A stretch of DNA of 64,000 nucleotides from Qipengyuania sp. YIM B01966 (GCF_016461955.1 NZ_JADMNM010000008.1:1-64000), one strand, 5' to 3'; positions 18,593 through 27,695 are shown, counted from the first letter of the stretch. Made by a program: numbers and translations. Notes: generated by a model not told the origin, from the sequence alone.

Positions 18593-19330
18593 ATGATGAG
18601 CGATGCAAGCCGTCAGACAGCGACGATCCGCCCTGAAGAGGCCGCCCATTTCGGCCGTCTGGCGGGGGATTGGTGGGATCCCAAGGGATCGTCCGCGATG
18701 CTTCACCGGCTCAACCCGGTCCGGTTGGGCTTCATCCGCGCGGCGATCGACCGGCATTGGGCCACAGGCTCGGTCGCGCGGCCGCTGGCGGGAAAGCGCG
18801 CGCTCGATGTCGGCTGCGGCGCTGGCCTGCTGGCCGAACCATTGGCGCGGCTGGGGGCAGATGTCACCGGGGTCGATGCAGCTGCGGAGAATGTCGCGGC
18901 GGCCCTCGCCCATGCGGCGGCGATGGGGCTTGCCATCACCTATCACGCGGGCGAACTGGCCGAGCTGGGACTGGGGCACTTCGATCTCGTCACCTGCCTT
19001 GAGGTGATCGAGCACGTCGCGGACAAGGCCGCTTTCGTCCGTCTGCTTGCCAGCCATCTCGCGCCCGGCGGAATGATGATCCTGTCGACGCCCAACCGAA
19101 CGACCCGCTCGCGGTTGCTGATGGTGGAAGGCGCCGAATTGCTGGGGTTGATCCCGCGCGGCACCCATCAGTGGGACGATTTCATCACCCCGGACGAGTT
19201 GAGCGCTATCCTGGCGTCTGAAGGCTTCACCGTCACCGCCAGGAGCGGCATCGCCTTCACCCCTGGGCGCGGGCTGCACCTGTCGGACGATCTGGCGTTG
19301 AACTACATTCTCAGCGCCGAGCGGCGCTGA
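18593..19330 (+). CDS. ubiG: Ubiquinone biosynthesis O-methyltransferase
   Basis: UbiG performs both O-methylations in ubiquinone synthesis using S-adenosylmethionine. The 245-aa sequence has the family start (H-F-G-R-L-A-G-D-W-W-D-P-K-G), SAM motif I L-D-V-G-C-G-A-G-L-L, and V-T-C-L-E-V-I-E-H-V as motif II. G-T-H-Q-W-D-D-F-I lies near the end. Two adjacent ATG codons (18593 and 18596) could start it. It diverges from lysC, and its 3' end overlaps the convergent phosphodiesterase gene by 20 nt. Confidence 0.95.
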   Translation: MMSDASRQTATIRPEEAAHFGRLAGDWWDPKGSSAMLHRLNPVRLGFIRAAIDRHWATGSVARPLAGKRALDVGCGAGLLAEPLARLGADVTGVDAAAENVAAALAHAAAMGLAITYHAGELAELGLGHFDLVTCLEVIEHVADKAAFVRLLASHLAPGGMMILSTPNRTTRSRLLMVEGAELLGLIPRGTHQWDDFITPDELSAILASEGFTVTARSGIAFTPGRGLHLSDDLALNYILSAERR

Positions 19331-20348
19331 CCGCTCCAGCCGGATCGTCAGTGAAGATGCCGGCCACGCCTGCTGCGCGTAGTAAGGCGATCAGGCCACC
19401 CATATTGCCCGCTGCACCCTCTTCCCCTGCGCTGCGTAAGGCGGGCGGGAGGAAGGCGTTCTCCTTGCGTACGGTCCATGCATGAACAGCCAGCCCGGCA
19501 TGTGCGGCATCGGCCACCAGCGGCGTCGGGGCGCCATCGGTGCGCAGGACCAGCCGCAGATCGGCCCCGACCCCGTCGGCATAGATGGCGATCTCGGCAA
19601 GGCCGGCAGGCGTGAGCATTTCGGCATAGCGCAGCGCGGGTTCGTCCGCCGGGCCGCCATCAGCCGCGACCAGCTGGATCAACGGCACCTCGACCATCCG
19701 GTCAAGCCGGCGCAGCGGGCCGACCTCGAAACACTGGATGAACAGCGCGGCATCGGCCCCCGCCAGTCCGGCTCGGCGCAGTTCGGTGACCAGCAAATCG
19801 ACCACGTCAAAGCCCTGCTGCATCAGAAACGTCGGATGCTTGAGCTCGGGATAAAGGCCGATACGCCGCCCCGTTTCAGCCTCCTTGGCGCGGACCAGCT
19901 GAACGATCTCGGCAAAGGTGGGCACCGCGTCGAGGCCATCAAATCGCGCATTGCCCGGGCGCAGGCCGGGAAGGCGCTCGCGTGCGCGCAAGGTGCGTAA
20001 TTCGGCGAGGGTGAAATCCTCCACAAACCACCCGCTGACCAGCGTGCCGTCAATCGTCGCCGAGCGGCGGCGCGCGGCGAACTCGGGGCGGTCGGCAATG
20101 TCGGTCGTGCCCGAAATCTCGTTCTCGTGCCGCGCGACGAGGATATTGTCCTTGGTCACCACCAGATCGGGTTCGATGTAGTCGGCGCCCTGGTCGATGG
20201 CCCGCTCATACGCCGCCAGCGTGTGTTCGGGCCGTTCGCCACTGGCGCCGCGATGCGCGATGATCAGGACCGGTGCCGGCTCCGCAGCGCCGAGAACGGG
20301 GAGCGCGCCCAGCAACGCTGCGAGCATCACGAAAAAGCTGCGGACCAT
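19311..20348 (-). CDS. Periplasmic glycerophosphodiester phosphodiesterase
   Basis: A signal peptide (residues 1-22, F-V-M-L-A-A-L-L-G-A-L-P-V-L-G-A-A) precedes a GDPD TIM barrel. Conserved active-site segments are I-A-H-R-G-A-S-G-E-R-P-E-H-T near residue 30 and Y-I-E-P-D-L-V-V-T-K-D near 57. L-Y-P-E-L-K-H-P follows near 165. It should hydrolyse glycerophosphodiesters to glycerol-3-phosphate and an alcohol in the periplasm. The start overlaps the upstream ArsC-like gene by 22 nt, so it is the last gene of the yebC-DUF3147-ruvC-arsC run. Confidence 0.93.
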   Translation of the reverse strand: MVRSFFVMLAALLGALPVLGAAEPAPVLIIAHRGASGERPEHTLAAYERAIDQGADYIEPDLVVTKDNILVARHENEISGTTDIADRPEFAARRRSATIDGTLVSGWFVEDFTLAELRTLRARERLPGLRPGNARFDGLDAVPTFAEIVQLVRAKEAETGRRIGLYPELKHPTFLMQQGFDVVDLLVTELRRAGLAGADAALFIQCFEVGPLRRLDRMVEVPLIQLVAADGGPADEPALRYAEMLTPAGLAEIAIYADGVGADLRLVLRTDGAPTPLVADAAHAGLAVHAWTVRKENAFLPPALRSAGEEGAAGNMGGLIALLRAAGVAGIFTDDPAGAVSAARR

Positions 20349-20674
20349 CCATCCTCCGAAAAGCCGACCAGCAGGGCCCCATCATGTTCGACCACCGGGC
20401 GCCTGATCATGCTGGGCTCGCGCGTCATCAGCATGACAGCGCGGCCCGCATCAATCCCCTCGCGCTCGGCCTCGGGCAGCTTGCGGAAGGTGGTGCCGCG
20501 GCGGTTGAGCAGCGCCTCGTGGCCGACCTCGGCAATCCAGCGCGTCAGCCGCGCGGGATCGGCGCCCTCTTTCTTGTAGTCGTGAAAAGTGTAGGCGAGG
20601 CCGCGCGCATCGAGCCAGGCGCGGGCGCGCTTGACGGTGTCACAGTTGGGGATGCCGTAGAGCTGGATGGTCAT
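20327..20674 (-). CDS. ArsC/Spx-family (YffB-like) reductase
   Basis: This 115-aa thioredoxin-fold protein has a single N-terminal Cys in G-I-P-N-C-D-T-V-K-R-A and the late signature L-L-N-R-R-G-T-T-F-R. V-M-L-M-T-R-E-P-S-M-I-R-R-P-V-V completes the fold. This pattern fits the YffB branch of the ArsC/Spx family rather than a proven arsenate reductase. It overlaps ruvC upstream by 4 nt (ATGA) and the phosphodiesterase downstream by 22 nt. Arsenate reduction should not be assumed. Confidence 0.88.
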   Translation of the reverse strand: MTIQLYGIPNCDTVKRARAWLDARGLAYTFHDYKKEGADPARLTRWIAEVGHEALLNRRGTTFRKLPEAEREGIDAGRAVMLMTREPSMIRRPVVEHDGALLVGFSEDGWSAAFS

Positions 20675-21156
20675 GGCGTTGTTGTCCGTGGAGATAAATG
20701 CGCGTCAGCAATCGCCACCGCCAGCGCATCGGCGGCGTCGGCGCCGGTAACGGTGATCCCGGGCAGCAATACGCGGAGCATCGCCTGCACCTGCCGCTTG
20801 TCCGCGCCGCCGGTGCCGACAACGCTTTTCTTGACCAGTCGCGCGGCATGTTCGGCCACTGGTAGCCCGGCCGCTCCGCAGGCCGCCAGCACCGCGCCGC
20901 GGGCCTGGGCCAGCTTCAGGGTCGATTGGGCGTTCTGGTTGACAAACACCTCCTCCACCGCCGCACGTTCAGGCCGGTAGTCGACAATGACCGCTTGAAT
21001 CGCCGCATAAAGCCCCGCCAGCCGTAACGGCATCGGCATCGCCGGCGCGCTCGGCACTTCGCCATGGGCGATATGCGCCAGCCGGCTCCCCTCGGCGCGG
21101 ATTACCCCCCAGCCGGTGCACGACAGCGACGGATCAAGGCCCAGGATCAGCGTCAG
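20671..21156 (-). CDS. ruvC: Crossover junction endodeoxyribonuclease RuvC, apparent CTG start
   Basis: RuvC resolves Holliday junctions. The acidic tetrad is visible: Asp in L-G-L-D-P-S, Glu in V-E-E-V-F-V-N-Q-N, and two Asp in G-A-D-A-A-D-A-L-A. Homology begins at codons CTG ACG CTG ATC CTG GGC. There is no ATG, GTG or TTG nearby upstream in frame, and the next internal GTG lies after the first catalytic Asp. The likely start is CTG at 21156, which overlaps the upstream TGA as CTGA, or CTG at 21150. The product is 161 or 159 aa. RuvA and RuvB are not adjacent. Confidence 0.9.
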   Translation of the reverse strand: MTLILGLDPSLSCTGWGVIRAEGSRLAHIAHGEVPSAPAMPMPLRLAGLYAAIQAVIVDYRPERAAVEEVFVNQNAQSTLKLAQARGAVLAACGAAGLPVAEHAARLVKKSVVGTGGADKRQVQAMLRVLLPGITVTGADAADALAVAIADAHLSPRTTTP

Positions 21157-21503
21157 ATCCGCAGGCCCAGACGCGGCGCCAGCCCGATCAAACCGAGGTA
21201 CAACGCCACTGTCAGCGCGCAGCCAAGGGTCAACGCTACCCAGAAATGCACACCGCTGCGCATCAGCGCCGGGATCACAAGGAACATCGGCAGGCTCGGC
21301 AGCACGTACCAGAATGTCGCACCCGCATGGATCGCCATGTTTTCGGCGTCGGGCCGCTGGAACCACAGGAATATCATGCCCAGTACCGACACCAGCGGTA
21401 GCGAGGCAACCAGCGCGGCCACCCCCGGCAGCCGCTTGCCGATCTCTCCGATCGCCGCGATCATCGCCCCGGCGAGCAGCGCCTTGGCGACAAGCTGAAG
21501 CAT
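21153..21503 (-). CDS. DUF3147-like small membrane protein
   Basis: This 116-aa protein has four hydrophobic segments (about residues 5-22, 28-47, 62-82 and 88-112) joined by short loops, including R-L-P-G-V-A-A-L-V-A-S-L-P-L-V-S. It matches small four-helix inner-membrane proteins of the DUF3147 type, whose function is unknown. Its start overlaps the yebC stop (TGATG), and its own TGA overlaps the CTG start of ruvC. Insertion of a membrane-protein gene between yebC and ruvC is notable but uninterpreted. Confidence 0.8.
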   Translation of the reverse strand: MLQLVAKALLAGAMIAAIGEIGKRLPGVAALVASLPLVSVLGMIFLWFQRPDAENMAIHAGATFWYVLPSLPMFLVIPALMRSGVHFWVALTLGCALTVALYLGLIGLAPRLGLRI

Positions 21504-22246
21504 CAGCCCAGTTTCGCCATCACGTCGTCGGACACTTCGTAATTGCCCCAGACGGTCTGCACATCGTCATCATCGTCGAGCGCGTCGATCAGCTTGAACA
21601 GCGTCTGCGCGTCGCTTTCGGCGACATCGACCGTCAGACCCGGCTTCCACGCCAACTTAACGCCGTCGGCCTCGCCCAGCACCCCTTCGAGCGCGGCGGC
21701 GACCTCGTGCAAGGCTTCCATATCGGTCCAGATCGCATGGCCGTCGGCACTGCTCTCGACATCGTCGGCGCCTGCCTCGATCGCGGCTTCGAGCACCTTG
21801 TCCTCATCGCCCGCGCCGGCCGGATATTCGATCAGCCCCTTGCGCTCGAAACCATGGCTGACCGCGCCCGAGGCGCCGAGGTTGCCACCATTCTTGGCAA
21901 AGGCGGTGCGGACATTGGTGGCGGTGCGATTGCGATTGTCGGTCAGCGCCTCGACGATCAGCGCCACCCCGCCCGGGCCGTAGCCTTCGTAGCGGATTTC
22001 CTCGTAATTCTCGCCATCACCCTTCGATGCCTTGTCGATCGCGCGCTGGATATTGTCCTTGGGCATCGACTGCGCCTTGGCGTTGTTGACCGCCAGCCGC
22101 AGGCGCGGGTTCATGTCAGGGTCGGGCGCGCCCATTTTGGCCGCGACGGTGATCTCGCGGCTGAGCTTGGAGAACATCGCGCTGCGCTTCTTGTCCTGCG
22201 CGCCCTTGCGATGCATGATGTTCTTGAATTTGGAATGGCCTGCCAT
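21503..22246 (-). CDS. yebC: YebC/PmpR family regulator
   Basis: This 247-aa protein opens with the diagnostic [14 protein letters not shown]. It continues with [11 protein letters not shown] and an acidic C terminus (A-L-D-D-D-D-D-V-Q). YebC proteins act as transcription regulators and, in recent work on some members, as ribosome-associated factors that relieve proline stalling. The ATG at 22246 is chosen because homology starts there; an in-frame ATG at 22396 is too far upstream. It is the first gene of the overlapping run ending in the phosphodiesterase gene. Confidence 0.96.
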   Translation of the reverse strand: MAGHSKFKNIMHRKGAQDKKRSAMFSKLSREITVAAKMGAPDPDMNPRLRLAVNNAKAQSMPKDNIQRAIDKASKGDGENYEEIRYEGYGPGGVALIVEALTDNRNRTATNVRTAFAKNGGNLGASGAVSHGFERKGLIEYPAGAGDEDKVLEAAIEAGADDVESSADGHAIWTDMEALHEVAAALEGVLGEADGVKLAWKPGLTVDVAESDAQTLFKLIDALDDDDDVQTVWGNYEVSDDVMAKLG

Positions 22247-22295
22247 GGCGGGTAACGCGTCCTTCGGGATGAATTGTCGAAGGGCGCATAGCCGC

Positions 22296-23063
22296 ATGGA
22301 GGGGCAAGTCTCAAGTAGCGAACGCGCAGGTATAGTGCCGCGCCCAGGGCTGTCCGCAGCACCCGCCAGCGTTCGGGGCTTCTGGCCGTTCCTCAAGGCG
22401 CCGGCTCTGCCCGACCGCCCGGCGAGATTGAGCGGGGCTGCGCTTACCTCGACCGTCAGGCTTCTGCTGCTCGACCTGGCGCTGCTCGCGCCGATCGTGC
22501 TCGTCGCCGGACTGGCGCAGATGGCGGGCTACCAACTGCCCGACAATGTCTTTGCCAACATGCCGCTGACCGGCCCGCTGATCACACTGATAGTGATCGG
22601 TGCGCCGCTAATGGAGGAATTGCTGTTCCGCTCGTGGCTGTCGGGCCGGCCGCAGCACATTGCGCCGCCGCTGCTGATCGTGGCGGCGCTGGCAGCGTTG
22701 ATCCTGCTCGGCCCGGCGCAACCGCTCGCCGGTGGGGCGACGGCGCTGACCGCGCTGGTGGTAGCCGGCATCGCCGCCTGGCGCTGGCGCGGGCGAAATC
22801 CGCTGCCGTTCTTCCGCCGCCACTTCCGGTGGTTCTACCTCGCCGCCACCGCCGCCTTCGCCAGCGTACACCTGACCAATTACACCGAGGGCACGGCGCT
22901 GTTCCTGTTGCCGCTGGTGATCCCGCAATTCCTCACCGGGCTGGTGCTCGGCTATGTGCGGGTCCGCAACGGATTGTGGAGCGCGATCCTGCTCCACGCG
23001 CTGCATAACGGCGTGATTGTCGGCGCGGTGCTGCTGGCGACCCGCGCTGCCGGGGTACACTAG
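22296..23063 (+). CDS. CPBP-family intramembrane glutamic endopeptidase
   Basis: This membrane protein of about 255 aa with several hydrophobic helices carries the CPBP (Abi) motifs. E-E-L-L-F-R is the catalytic EExxxR, F-A-S-V-H-L supplies the second-motif His, and L-L-H-A-L-H-N the last His/Asn group. Relatives cleave prenylated or other membrane substrates, or act in bacteriocin immunity. The target here is unknown. The start at 22296 is chosen for spacing from the divergent yebC promoter region; the first 35 residues are poorly conserved, so the start is uncertain. Confidence 0.85.
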   Translation: MEGQVSSSERAGIVPRPGLSAAPASVRGFWPFLKAPALPDRPARLSGAALTSTVRLLLLDLALLAPIVLVAGLAQMAGYQLPDNVFANMPLTGPLITLIVIGAPLMEELLFRSWLSGRPQHIAPPLLIVAALAALILLGPAQPLAGGATALTALVVAGIAAWRWRGRNPLPFFRRHFRWFYLAATAAFASVHLTNYTEGTALFLLPLVIPQFLTGLVLGYVRVRNGLWSAILLHALHNGVIVGAVLLATRAAGVH

Positions 23064-23080
23064 GGGCAGTTCCCGCTGGC

Positions 23081-24100
23081 TTATCCGTTCACTACGGTTC
23101 CGCCATTGGGATGCAGCACCTGCCCCGACATGTATGACGAATCCTCGCAGGCGAGAAACAGGAAGCTGGGTGCCACTTCGTTTGGCTGACCAGGCCGGCC
23201 CATCGGGCTGTCATCGCCAAAATTTGCCACCTTTTCGGGCGGTGCCCCTCCGGCCGGGTTGAGCGGGGTCCAGATCGGCCCGGGTGCAACCCCATTCACG
23301 CGGATACCGTGTTCGATCAGGTTTTCGCTGAGCGAGCGGGTGAAAGCGGTGATAGCGCCCTTGGTCGAACTGTAATCGAGCAACTCGCCCGAGCCCTGAT
23401 AGCTCGTGATTGAGGTACAATTGATGATGGCCGCCCCGCGTTTGAGATGAGGGCGCGCGGCCTGCGTCAGATAGAACATCGAATAGATGTTTGACTGAAA
23501 CGTGCGCTGCAGTTGCTGCGGGGTGATAGCGGTGATCTCCGCATTAGGATGCTGCTCACCGGCATTGTTGACCAGCACGTCAAGCCCGCCGAACGCCTTC
23601 ACCACCGCATCGACCAGCTTCTTGCAGACCTTCGGATCACCCAGGTCACCGGCAAAGCGCATCGCGCGGGCGCCTTCCGCTTCACAGGCGCGCTGTGTTT
23701 CGCGCGCGTCCTGTTCTTCTGAAAGATAGGAGATCGCAACCGCCGCGCCCTCGCGGGCAAAAAGCACCGCGACCGCCCGCCCGATGCCGGAATCGCCGCC
23801 GGTCACCAGCGCCACTTTCCCCTCAAGCCGACCCGAGCCGGGATAACGCGGTTCAAATTGTGGCTGTTCGGCAAGTTCGGCTTCACTACCCGGCAGACCC
23901 GAAGGGATTTCGGCGACCACCGGGCCGGATTTCGATCCGCGCTTCTTGTTTGGGTCGCCCGTGCCGCGCCGCTTGGCCTTCGCCGCTTCCGCCTTCTTGG
24001 CGGACGGGGCGACCTTGCGTGCGGCCTCGTCGTTCTTGCCGGATTTGGCGGCCTTTGCGGCGCCTTTTTTTGCCGGGGCGGATTTTGCTTGCTTGGCCAT
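23081..24100 (-). CDS. SDR oxidoreductase with a Lys/Ala-rich N-terminal tail
   Basis: Residues about 90-339 are a classical short-chain dehydrogenase: T-G-G-D-S-G-I-G-R, N-N-A-G, and catalytic Ser, Tyr and Lys in N-C-T-S-I-T-S and D-Y-S-S-T-K. The closest relatives by pattern are the YhdF/YghA-like stress SDRs. Residues 1-60 are unusual: a K/A-rich tail (A-P-A-K-K-G-A-A-K-A-A-K, A-K-A-K-R-R) that looks like histone H1 or an alphaproteobacterial basic tail. It may bind DNA or polyanions. Substrate is unknown. Confidence 0.88.
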   Translation of the reverse strand: MAKQAKSAPAKKGAAKAAKSGKNDEAARKVAPSAKKAEAAKAKRRGTGDPNKKRGSKSGPVVAEIPSGLPGSEAELAEQPQFEPRYPGSGRLEGKVALVTGGDSGIGRAVAVLFAREGAAVAISYLSEEQDARETQRACEAEGARAMRFAGDLGDPKVCKKLVDAVVKAFGGLDVLVNNAGEQHPNAEITAITPQQLQRTFQSNIYSMFYLTQAARPHLKRGAAIINCTSITSYQGSGELLDYSSTKGAITAFTRSLSENLIEHGIRVNGVAPGPIWTPLNPAGGAPPEKVANFGDDSPMGRPGQPNEVAPSFLFLACEDSSYMSGQVLHPNGGTVVNG

Positions 24101-24170
24101 GTGGGCGCACCTTGCGTTCGACGAGAGGGTTCCTCCTCCAATCGCCCGCGCGCCGCGGCGTTCCCGGCAG

Positions 24171-24407
24171 TTACCCCAGACCGAGCGCCGCCTTGTAGGT
24201 GTCGAGCACCATTTCCATTTCCGCCCGGTCGTCGGGTTTCATCTTCCTCAGGCGAACAATCTGGCGCATGATCTTGGCATCGTAACCGACCGCCTTGGCC
24301 TCGGCATAGACGTCGCGGATATCATCGGCGATGCCCTTCTTTTCTTCTTCAAGGCGCTCGATGCGCTCGATCAGCAGGCGCAGGCGGTCGTCTGTGGCAT
24401 CGGCCAT
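24171..24407 (-). CDS. gapR: GapR-like nucleoid-associated protein (DUF2312)
   Basis: This 78-aa helical protein matches the DUF2312/GapR family. [15 protein letters not shown] is followed by [10 protein letters not shown] and I-V-R-L-R-K-M. GapR forms tetramers around overtwisted DNA ahead of replication and transcription in alphaproteobacteria. Its presence also supports the taxonomic placement. It lies divergently from pyk. Confidence 0.93.
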   Translation of the reverse strand: MADATDDRLRLLIERIERLEEEKKGIADDIRDVYAEAKAVGYDAKIMRQIVRLRKMKPDDRAEMEMVLDTYKAALGLG

Positions 24408-24555
24408 TATCGTCTAGGCTCCGGTATTGGGTGAATCGGTTGGCGGTCCGATAGCGCCCCCGGCCGCAGCAGCAAGGCGCCAGCGGCGCCCATCCACAGA
24501 CCGCCAGCCTTTGGCCGACCTTGTGTTGCAACACCGCTCTGGCATAGGCGGCCCC

Positions 24556-26019
24556 ATGGCCCAGCCCACCCGCTTTTCCCCGCGCGACCGCAAGGTCAAG
24601 ATCCTCGCCACCATCGGCCCCGCCAGCCGCGAGCCGGAGATGATCCGCCGGCTGCTCAAGGCCGGCGTCGATGCCTTCCGCGTCAATATGAGCCACGGCG
24701 AACATGCCGGCCATGCCGAAACTATCGCCCGGATCCGCGAGGCGGAAAAGGAGTTTGGCCGGCCGGTGGCGATCCTGGCGGACCTTCAGGGGCCCAAACT
24801 GCGGGTGGGCAGCTTCGAAGGCGGCAAGGCGTTCATCCGCCACGGGGCGCATTTCACCTTCGACCGCGATCCAGCGCCGGGCGACGACACCCGCGTCTGC
24901 CTGCCGCATCCCGAACTGTTCGGCGTGCTGCACAAGGGCCAGCGCCTGCTGATCGACGATGGCAAGCTGCGCCTGGTGGTGATCCGCGCCGAGCCTGACC
25001 GCGTGCTGTGCAGCGCCGAGGTGGGCGGGTTCATCATGGATAGGAAGGGCGTCAACATCCCGGATGCGGTGGTGCCGGTGCCCGCGCTGACCGACAAGGA
25101 TCGCCGCGATCTCGATTTCGCGCTGGAGCACGGGGCTGACTGGATCGCGCTCTCTTTCGTCCAGCGACCCGAAGATGTCGCCGAAGCGCGCAAGATTATC
25201 GGCGCGCGGGCCGCTTTGATGGCCAAGATCGAGAAGCCGGCGGCAATCTCGCGGCTGGCCGAGATCATCGAACTGGCCGACGGGATCATGGTCGCACGCG
25301 GCGATCTGGGGGTGGAACTCAACGCCTTCGAGGTGCCGCCGTTGCAGAAACGGATCGTTTCCATGACCCGGACCTCGGGCAAGCCGGTGGTGGTGGCGAC
25401 CCAGATGCTCGAGTCCATGATCAGCAGCCCCGCCCCCACCCGGGCCGAGGTGTCTGACGTCGCCAACGCCGTCTATGACGGGGCCGATGCGGTGATGCTG
25501 TCGGCCGAAACGGCGGCCGGGCAATGGCCGGTCGAAGCGGTGACGATCATGGACCGGATCGCCGGCGAGGTGGAACGCGATTCGGGCTATCGCCGGCAGG
25601 TCAGCTATACCGATATTCTGCCCGACCGGACTACCGCCGATGCGCTCGCCCATGCCTGCGCGAGCATTGCCGAAACGGTGACGGTCGCCGGCATCGTCGT
25701 GTTCACCGGCTCCGGCTCGACCGCGCGGCGCGTGGCGCGCGAACGGCCGGCGGTGCCGATGCTGGTGCTGGCCCCTGCGCTCAAAACCGCACGCCGACTG
25801 GTTTTGCTATGGGGCGCGCACGCGGTGCACACCCGCGATATCGGCAGTTTTGAAGAGATGATCGCCAAGGGCAAGCGGATGGCGCTGCGCCACGGTTTCG
25901 GCCAGGCGGGCAGCAAGCTGATCGCGCTGGCCGGCGTACCCTTCGGAACGCCGGGCAGCACCAACCTGCTCCATGTGGTGACGCTCAGCGGCGACGAACT
26001 CGAGCGCCTGGGCCACTAG
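24556..26019 (+). CDS. pyk: Pyruvate kinase
   Basis: This 487-aa glycolytic enzyme has the expected start (K-I-L-A-T-I-G-P-A-S), catalytic M-A-K-I-E-K-P, M-V-A-R-G-D-L-G-V-E, and a C-terminal effector domain with S-G-S-T-A-R-R. It transfers phosphate from phosphoenolpyruvate to ADP. The start at 24556 gives M-A-Q-P-T-R-F-S-P-R-D-R-K; the in-frame upstream ATG at 24427 lies in the divergent promoter region. It is monocistronic and convergent with the nnrD gene. Confidence 0.96.
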   Translation: MAQPTRFSPRDRKVKILATIGPASREPEMIRRLLKAGVDAFRVNMSHGEHAGHAETIARIREAEKEFGRPVAILADLQGPKLRVGSFEGGKAFIRHGAHFTFDRDPAPGDDTRVCLPHPELFGVLHKGQRLLIDDGKLRLVVIRAEPDRVLCSAEVGGFIMDRKGVNIPDAVVPVPALTDKDRRDLDFALEHGADWIALSFVQRPEDVAEARKIIGARAALMAKIEKPAAISRLAEIIELADGIMVARGDLGVELNAFEVPPLQKRIVSMTRTSGKPVVVATQMLESMISSPAPTRAEVSDVANAVYDGADAVMLSAETAAGQWPVEAVTIMDRIAGEVERDSGYRRQVSYTDILPDRTTADALAHACASIAETVTVAGIVVFTGSGSTARRVARERPAVPMLVLAPALKTARRLVLLWGAHAVHTRDIGSFEEMIAKGKRMALRHGFGQAGSKLIALAGVPFGTPGSTNLLHVVTLSGDELERLGH

Positions 26020-26025
26020 CGCGTA

Positions 26026-26943
26026 TCAAGCAAAACCCCGCATCAGCGAGGGAATCAGCGGTGGCAACTCGCGGGCCAGAAATCCCAGCGGCCCTTGCTG
26101 TTCGGCAAGCCGCCGCCCGGCCTCTCCGTGAAGCCATACCCCCCAAGCTGCCGCGCTGACCGGCGGCTGACCGCGCGCCAGCAGTGCGCCGATTATTCCG
26201 GCCAGAACATCGCCTGAGCCACCTGTGGCGAGCCCCGGCCCGCCGCCAGCGAAGCACAGCGTCGGCTCGCCAGGCGCGGCAAGCAACGTGATCGCGCCCT
26301 TGGCGAGGACGAGTTGCCCGGTCGCCTTGACTGCCGATGTCAACATTACCGCCTGTTCATCCGGCGACGGGGCGTCGTCGGCGTCCAGCAAGGCCGCGAG
26401 TTCACCCGGATGCGAGGTGATGACGCACGGAACGCTAGCCTTTCGCAACGCCGCGTGGCGTTCGCTGCAAGCGCGGATCGCGGCGGCGTCTATCACCAGC
26501 GCCTGACCGCGTTTGAGCGTAGCGAACGCTGCATCGAGCAATGTTCCCGCTGCCTCGCTATCCCCCATGCCGGGTCCGAGCACCAGACAGTCGCAGCGTT
26601 CCATCGCGTTACCAAGCTGCTCGGCGGAAGAGCGCGCAGGTTCCCCCTTTTCGCCTTCGGCAAGCGCAATGATCCCGGCTTCGGGCACGGCCATGCCCAG
26701 CGGGATGGCCAGGCATTCAGGGGTCGCGAGCTGAACCTTGCCAGCACCGGCGCGAAAGGCAGCTTCGCCCGTCAGGCGCAGGGCCCCCGCCGAAAGCCGG
26801 CTGCCGCCAACTACCAGAACCGTGCCGCGGCGGTTCTTGTCGGTATCGTGCGCGACGCCGATCAACGGATGGGAAGCCAGCCATGCGCGATCAAGCGGAA
26901 CGGTGGCAGCCTGCGCCACTGATTTTTTAGCCACGCGCGGCAA
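26026..26943 (-). CDS. nnrD: ADP-dependent NAD(P)H-hydrate dehydratase-like protein
   Basis: This is a ribokinase-fold YjeF C-terminal domain without the N-terminal epimerase domain. Diagnostic parts are G-T-V-L-V-V-G-G-S, V-L-G-P-G-M-G, P-C-V-I-T-S-H-P-G-E-L and G-G-S-G-D-V-L-A-G-I. The enzyme repairs hydrated NADH and NADPH. An epimerase partner gene is not next to it. Its start overlaps the upstream histidine-phosphatase gene by 17 nt, so the two are cotranscribed. Confidence 0.9.
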   Translation of the reverse strand: MPRVAKKSVAQAATVPLDRAWLASHPLIGVAHDTDKNRRGTVLVVGGSRLSAGALRLTGEAAFRAGAGKVQLATPECLAIPLGMAVPEAGIIALAEGEKGEPARSSAEQLGNAMERCDCLVLGPGMGDSEAAGTLLDAAFATLKRGQALVIDAAAIRACSERHAALRKASVPCVITSHPGELAALLDADDAPSPDEQAVMLTSAVKATGQLVLAKGAITLLAAPGEPTLCFAGGGPGLATGGSGDVLAGIIGALLARGQPPVSAAAWGVWLHGEAGRRLAEQQGPLGFLARELPPLIPSLMRGFA

Positions 26944-27688
26944 CCATCCGGTCGGGTTCGGCCGTTACCGGAGTAGCATCCTCGACCATCGGCGCGGTTA
27001 TGTTGTAGGCCGCCAGCTTCAACCCGCCATCCTTGCCCGCCCCGGGATCGAAGCGATATTCGGTCACCGCACAATTGCCGACATCGCCTTCTCGGTCGAT
27101 CGCGAGAATTTCCGCTTCCGACAGGTTTTCGATCACATAGCGCATGCACAAGACGACCACCTGATGCGCCACGATCATCACCTTGCGGCCACCATAATGG
27201 AGCGACACGGTATCGAGCAGGGAGCGGAGGCGGAAGATCACGTCGCACCAGCTCTCGCCGCCAGGGGGACGGTGATAAAACTTGCCCAGCAAGCGGCGGA
27301 ATTCCGCCTGGTCAGGCTGAAAATGCGCCACGCCGCCCGTTGTCAGCCCGTCGAGAATGCCAAACTCCTTTTCGCGCAGGCGCTCGTCGGTGCAGATGCA
27401 TTCGTCGGGATCGCAGCCGCCATTCGCCCGAAAGATTTCGGCCGTCTGCTGCGCGCGCACATAGGGCGAGGCGAGGACGACGTCGGGCACCTCGCCTTTG
27501 CCGGCAAACCATTTGCCGAGAGAAGCTGCCTGCTCGCGGCCGAGATCGGATAAAGGGACATCGACATCGCGGTCGACGAGATCGATCCGCAAGGCGCCAC
27601 TCTCATGCGCCGCGTCACGCGCGACATTGCCCGCGCTTTGCCCATGGCGGACGATCCATAGAGTTTCAGGCCAGCGCGGGGTCATCAT
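26927..27688 (-). CDS. Histidine phosphatase family protein
   Basis: The phosphoglycerate-mutase-like fold is shown by L-W-I-V-R-H-G-Q-S-A-G-N with the nucleophilic His near residue 15. L-S-D-L-G-R-E-Q-A and P-G-G-E-S-W-C-D-V follow, and V-A-H-Q-V-V carries the second His. These proteins remove phosphate from small molecules or sugars; the substrate is not evident. Two consecutive ATG codons (27688 and 27685) could start it. It overlaps nnrD downstream. Confidence 0.9.
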   Translation of the reverse strand: MMTPRWPETLWIVRHGQSAGNVARDAAHESGALRIDLVDRDVDVPLSDLGREQAASLGKWFAGKGEVPDVVLASPYVRAQQTAEIFRANGGCDPDECICTDERLREKEFGILDGLTTGGVAHFQPDQAEFRRLLGKFYHRPPGGESWCDVIFRLRSLLDTVSLHYGGRKVMIVAHQVVVLCMRYVIENLSEAEILAIDREGDVGNCAVTEYRFDPGAGKDGGLKLAAYNITAPMVEDATPVTAEPDRMVAARG

Positions 27689-27695
27689 GCGCCCC

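Noticed and set aside
20327-20674. Arsenate-resistance gene
   Set aside because: It is of the YffB/Spx-like branch and lies in a ruvC run with no arsB, arsR or acr3.
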